Of a stretch of 64,000 bases of DNA, positions 61,868-64,000 are shown piece by piece. This DNA is from Chromobotia macracanthus (lineage: Eukaryota; Chordata; Actinopteri; Cypriniformes; Botiidae). Under the pieces are notes generated by a model. It made no database searches. It was given only the letters and a program-made list of their open reading frames with translations, and was not told where the DNA came from. The stretch is taken from NCBI GenBank assembly GCA_036877525.1, contig JAZGTH010000008.1:6072501-6136500 (forward strand). The letters run 5' to 3'. A program made the position numbers and the translations under genes. Position 1 is the stretch's first letter, and every line of letters begins with the position of its first letter.

Positions 61868-63567
61868 ATGGTGAAGAGGTGCGTTTTAGGATGCTATCCG
61901 CACAAAACCTTGTTCCCTTTCCCCAAAACACCCTGGCTGAGAGCCCGATGGCTTGAATTTCTGCATTTTGAAGAAGGGGGGATATCGGAGAGCTCGCGTT
62001 TGTGTTCTAGACATTTTGCACCTGAATGCTTCACAAACATGAAGCAGTACGAAATGGGCTTTTCAGACTTTCTGTACCTGATAGACACGGCTATCCCGAC
62101 AGTATATACCGTCGGTCCATCTCCGAGTGTAAAGGTAAGCAGTTTCGCATTGATGAATCTTGACTAAACCCTAAACAACCTTGTAGTTTATTCTGGCAGG
62201 GAACCGCCCCCTTGGACAGGAAGTGACCGTCTGACCGACATAATAAACGACAAATCACAGTTTGCTTTTTCAAATGACCCATAATAATAACACCCAGTGA
62301 CATTAAAATTGGAGTTTCGTGGCTTTGAGTCTTTCTGTATGTTAGCGTACTCCTAAAAGATTTCTAGCAGATATGCATTTTCAAACTGAATATATCTGCC
62401 AGTAGTTCTCTTTCAGGATAATGGACCAGAAATATTGATGATATATCTTATTTATAGGGACGTATGCAAATGTCTGTACAGTACGTCTCCACACGTAACT
62501 AGCCAACTACACCAACATCAAACATTGACCAGCATCTTCCACCGACTAGCACAATCAAATGTGAATGCATGGGTTGTCATGTTACATTTGTGCTGACAGT
62601 GGAGTTTCTATCATTTATTCTTTTTGTAACTTTTGGTAACAAGTCGGTAATTTGTGTGTAAAGTTCACCAGTTCTGACTTGGAGCCTTCTATGTACTGCT
62701 ATTTCATGTAATTTCACAAGGCTTCTTTTCAGTATCTACCATAACCCTTTCTCTGAGACTTAATTAAACGTAGTCTTAATTATATAGATTACATTTAATT
62801 ACATCATTGTACATGATGTTTTACTCATTGTACATTATTTGTATCTATATGATTGCCATCAACTTGATAAGTTCACGCCAAAAAATCTTACGCTTTCATT
62901 TTCCTCATCATTGCATCATTCAGATGGTGGATAAAAGTGCCCTAATTTATTTAATCTATGTTAGATTTGCAGTTCTGTTGTTTATTTAAAAAGCTTCTGA
63001 CTCCTGGAAGCTGTTTAAAAGCCAGCAAATTAGTTTGGCAAGCTCTTGCAATATGCATCAAATAGTAATAATTTTTGATTACCAACAAAAGTGCTATAGA
63101 GTAATGTATATAACTGTATGTTGTATCTGCCACACAGCCACTGACACGAGAGGTGGGCTGCCAATGTAATCCTCCACTTGTAAGGAACGTTTCGGTCCAA
63201 GCAGTACGCACCCAAAAGAAGCCAAAAATACGGAGTAAAGGTAACATTTTATTTATTGCTTAGCTAAAAGTTTATCACATTCCCCTTGAGCAAACTGTTT
63301 TGGGATGTGCTGTACAAAAAAAGTAATTTATTTGTATGGTGCAATATCAGCAATTCAAGTGAAACCTCTGGTGAGACACTATGCGAGCGTCTCCTGCTCT
63401 GAGGAGGATTTTGCAGTCAGCCCCAAAGCCTCATTCACAGTAATGCCAGTTAAAAGACCACGAATGGAGGAAAGCACTGTTGAGTCCACAGAGGGGCCAT
63501 CATGTTGCAAAAAGGAACCAACAGATTCTACCCATGTGCCTGATGTCATTCCAGAGGAAAACATAAA
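61868..63567 (+). CDS. THAP-domain protein, exons B-2-3, continues beyond the right edge
   Basis: Exons 61868-62134 (89 codons, THAP), 63138-63240 and 63351-63567; the last ends in phase 2 at donor GTAAGTCC, so the coding sequence runs on past 64000. The THAP exon starts MVKRCVLGCYPHKTLFPFPK. It has the same ligand spacing as exon A (Cys5, Cys9, Cys46, His49), WLRARWLEFLHFEEGG and TAIPTVYTVG. The next exons encode a basic stretch (VRTQKKPKIRSKG) and a segment with VKRPRMEES, a likely nuclear localisation signal, and an acidic tail. I do not recognise a named THAP orthologue; it resembles uncharacterised fish THAP proteins. A downstream transposase-like or coiled-coil part would be outside the window. 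The 3' exon acceptors (CACACAG, ATATCAG) are plausible but unproven. Confidence 0.65.
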
Positions 63568-64000
63568 GTAAGTCCACCTGTTTCAATGAAGACGTTGATC
63601 TTTTCAAACCTGTAAAATCAGATCTTACTCTATTTATTCCTACCCTATTACAAAAGTTAAATGTGCCATGTTATATTATACATCATATTTGAAATTCTTA
63701 GATTACAAGGCACGATCAGATTTTCTGTTACTAAGCTCATTACAGAAGTCCCCACTCTCCTCGTTGGGTTGGGTTTGATTCCTGGTCAGGAAACTATGTG
63801 AATGTGGTGTGGATGGAGGTTAGAGTTCATTGTTTTATGTAATAAAAATTCCACACGCACAAATATTTTACACTGTTTATTGAAAAAAGAATACATAATA
63901 ATGTAAGTTCATAATTTGTCAGTACAGTTCAGTACTTAAAAACCCTCTTCATTTCAGATTTGTTTTTCTCTGACCACCAGTTCTAACAAATGCTCAGTAA
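63568..64000 (+). other. intron of the THAP gene up to the window edge
   Basis: No exon recognised after the donor at 63568. The sequence at 63752-63800 (GTTGGGTTGGGTTTGATTCCTG) may be a tRNA-SINE B-box remnant. Confidence 0.35.

Overview
The window looks like nuclear DNA of a teleost fish, most likely a cyprinid. Every recognisable gene is a vertebrate gene with GT-AG introns. The interspersed repeats (tRNA-headed SINEs with the common fish 'TTTGGATAA...GC.TCTGCCAAATG' tail, and a palindromic element ending in 'GGGTGAGTAAATGA') are those I know from cyprinid genomes. All intron/exon models were made by hand from the sequence by reading splice sites, frame and homology recalled from memory. 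No database search was possible.

Layout. On the minus strand, from the left edge: a decayed eogt copy (1-1927, runs off the edge); tmf1 (4083-11204, 17 coding exons, 1136 aa); uba3 (12560-16845, 18 exons, 462 aa); cish (19924-21993, 3 exons, 229 aa); twf2 (23411-28510, 11 exons, 364 aa); an unidentified last exon with a C-terminal membrane segment (29712-29917); and qrich1 (32346-36661, 11 coding exons, 713 aa). On the plus strand: prrt3 (40350-43282, 889 aa); a gene for a secreted protein of two tandem ZP-N domains and a Pro/Thr/aromatic tail (43910-45922, 561 aa); and tmcc1 (coding 51255-57095, 655 aa, with non-coding 5' exons from about 46.2 kb). Then comes mustn1 on the minus strand (59642-60474, 78 aa), and a THAP-domain locus on the plus strand with two alternative or duplicated THAP first exons (61231-61497 and 61868-62134), which runs off the right edge.

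Context. The human counterparts of the named genes all lie on chromosome 3 (EOGT-TMF1-UBA3 on 3p14; CISH, TWF2, QRICH1 and MUSTN1 on 3p21; PRRT3 on 3p25; TMCC1 on 3q22). The window is therefore a condensed, rearranged piece of one ancestral vertebrate linkage group. The genes do not form one pathway; they are neighbours by descent: Golgi tethering (tmf1), NEDD8 activation (uba3), JAK-STAT feedback (cish), actin monomer binding (twf2), ER-stress transcription (qrich1), ER-endosome contact (tmcc1), and muscle/skeletal nuclear protein (mustn1).

Most interesting points: (1) the eogt copy has frameshifts, a stop and missing exons, although its neighbours are intact; (2) the tandem ZP-N protein has no ZP-C half, and its two ZP-N units have the same four-cysteine pattern, the same intron phases and 119-nt second exons, so it looks like an exon-pair duplication; (3) two THAP first exons of identical length lie in tandem; (4) there is a perfect 9 x 23-bp hairpin-forming minisatellite in a qrich1 intron; (5) there are tandem STAT5-type sites upstream of cish.
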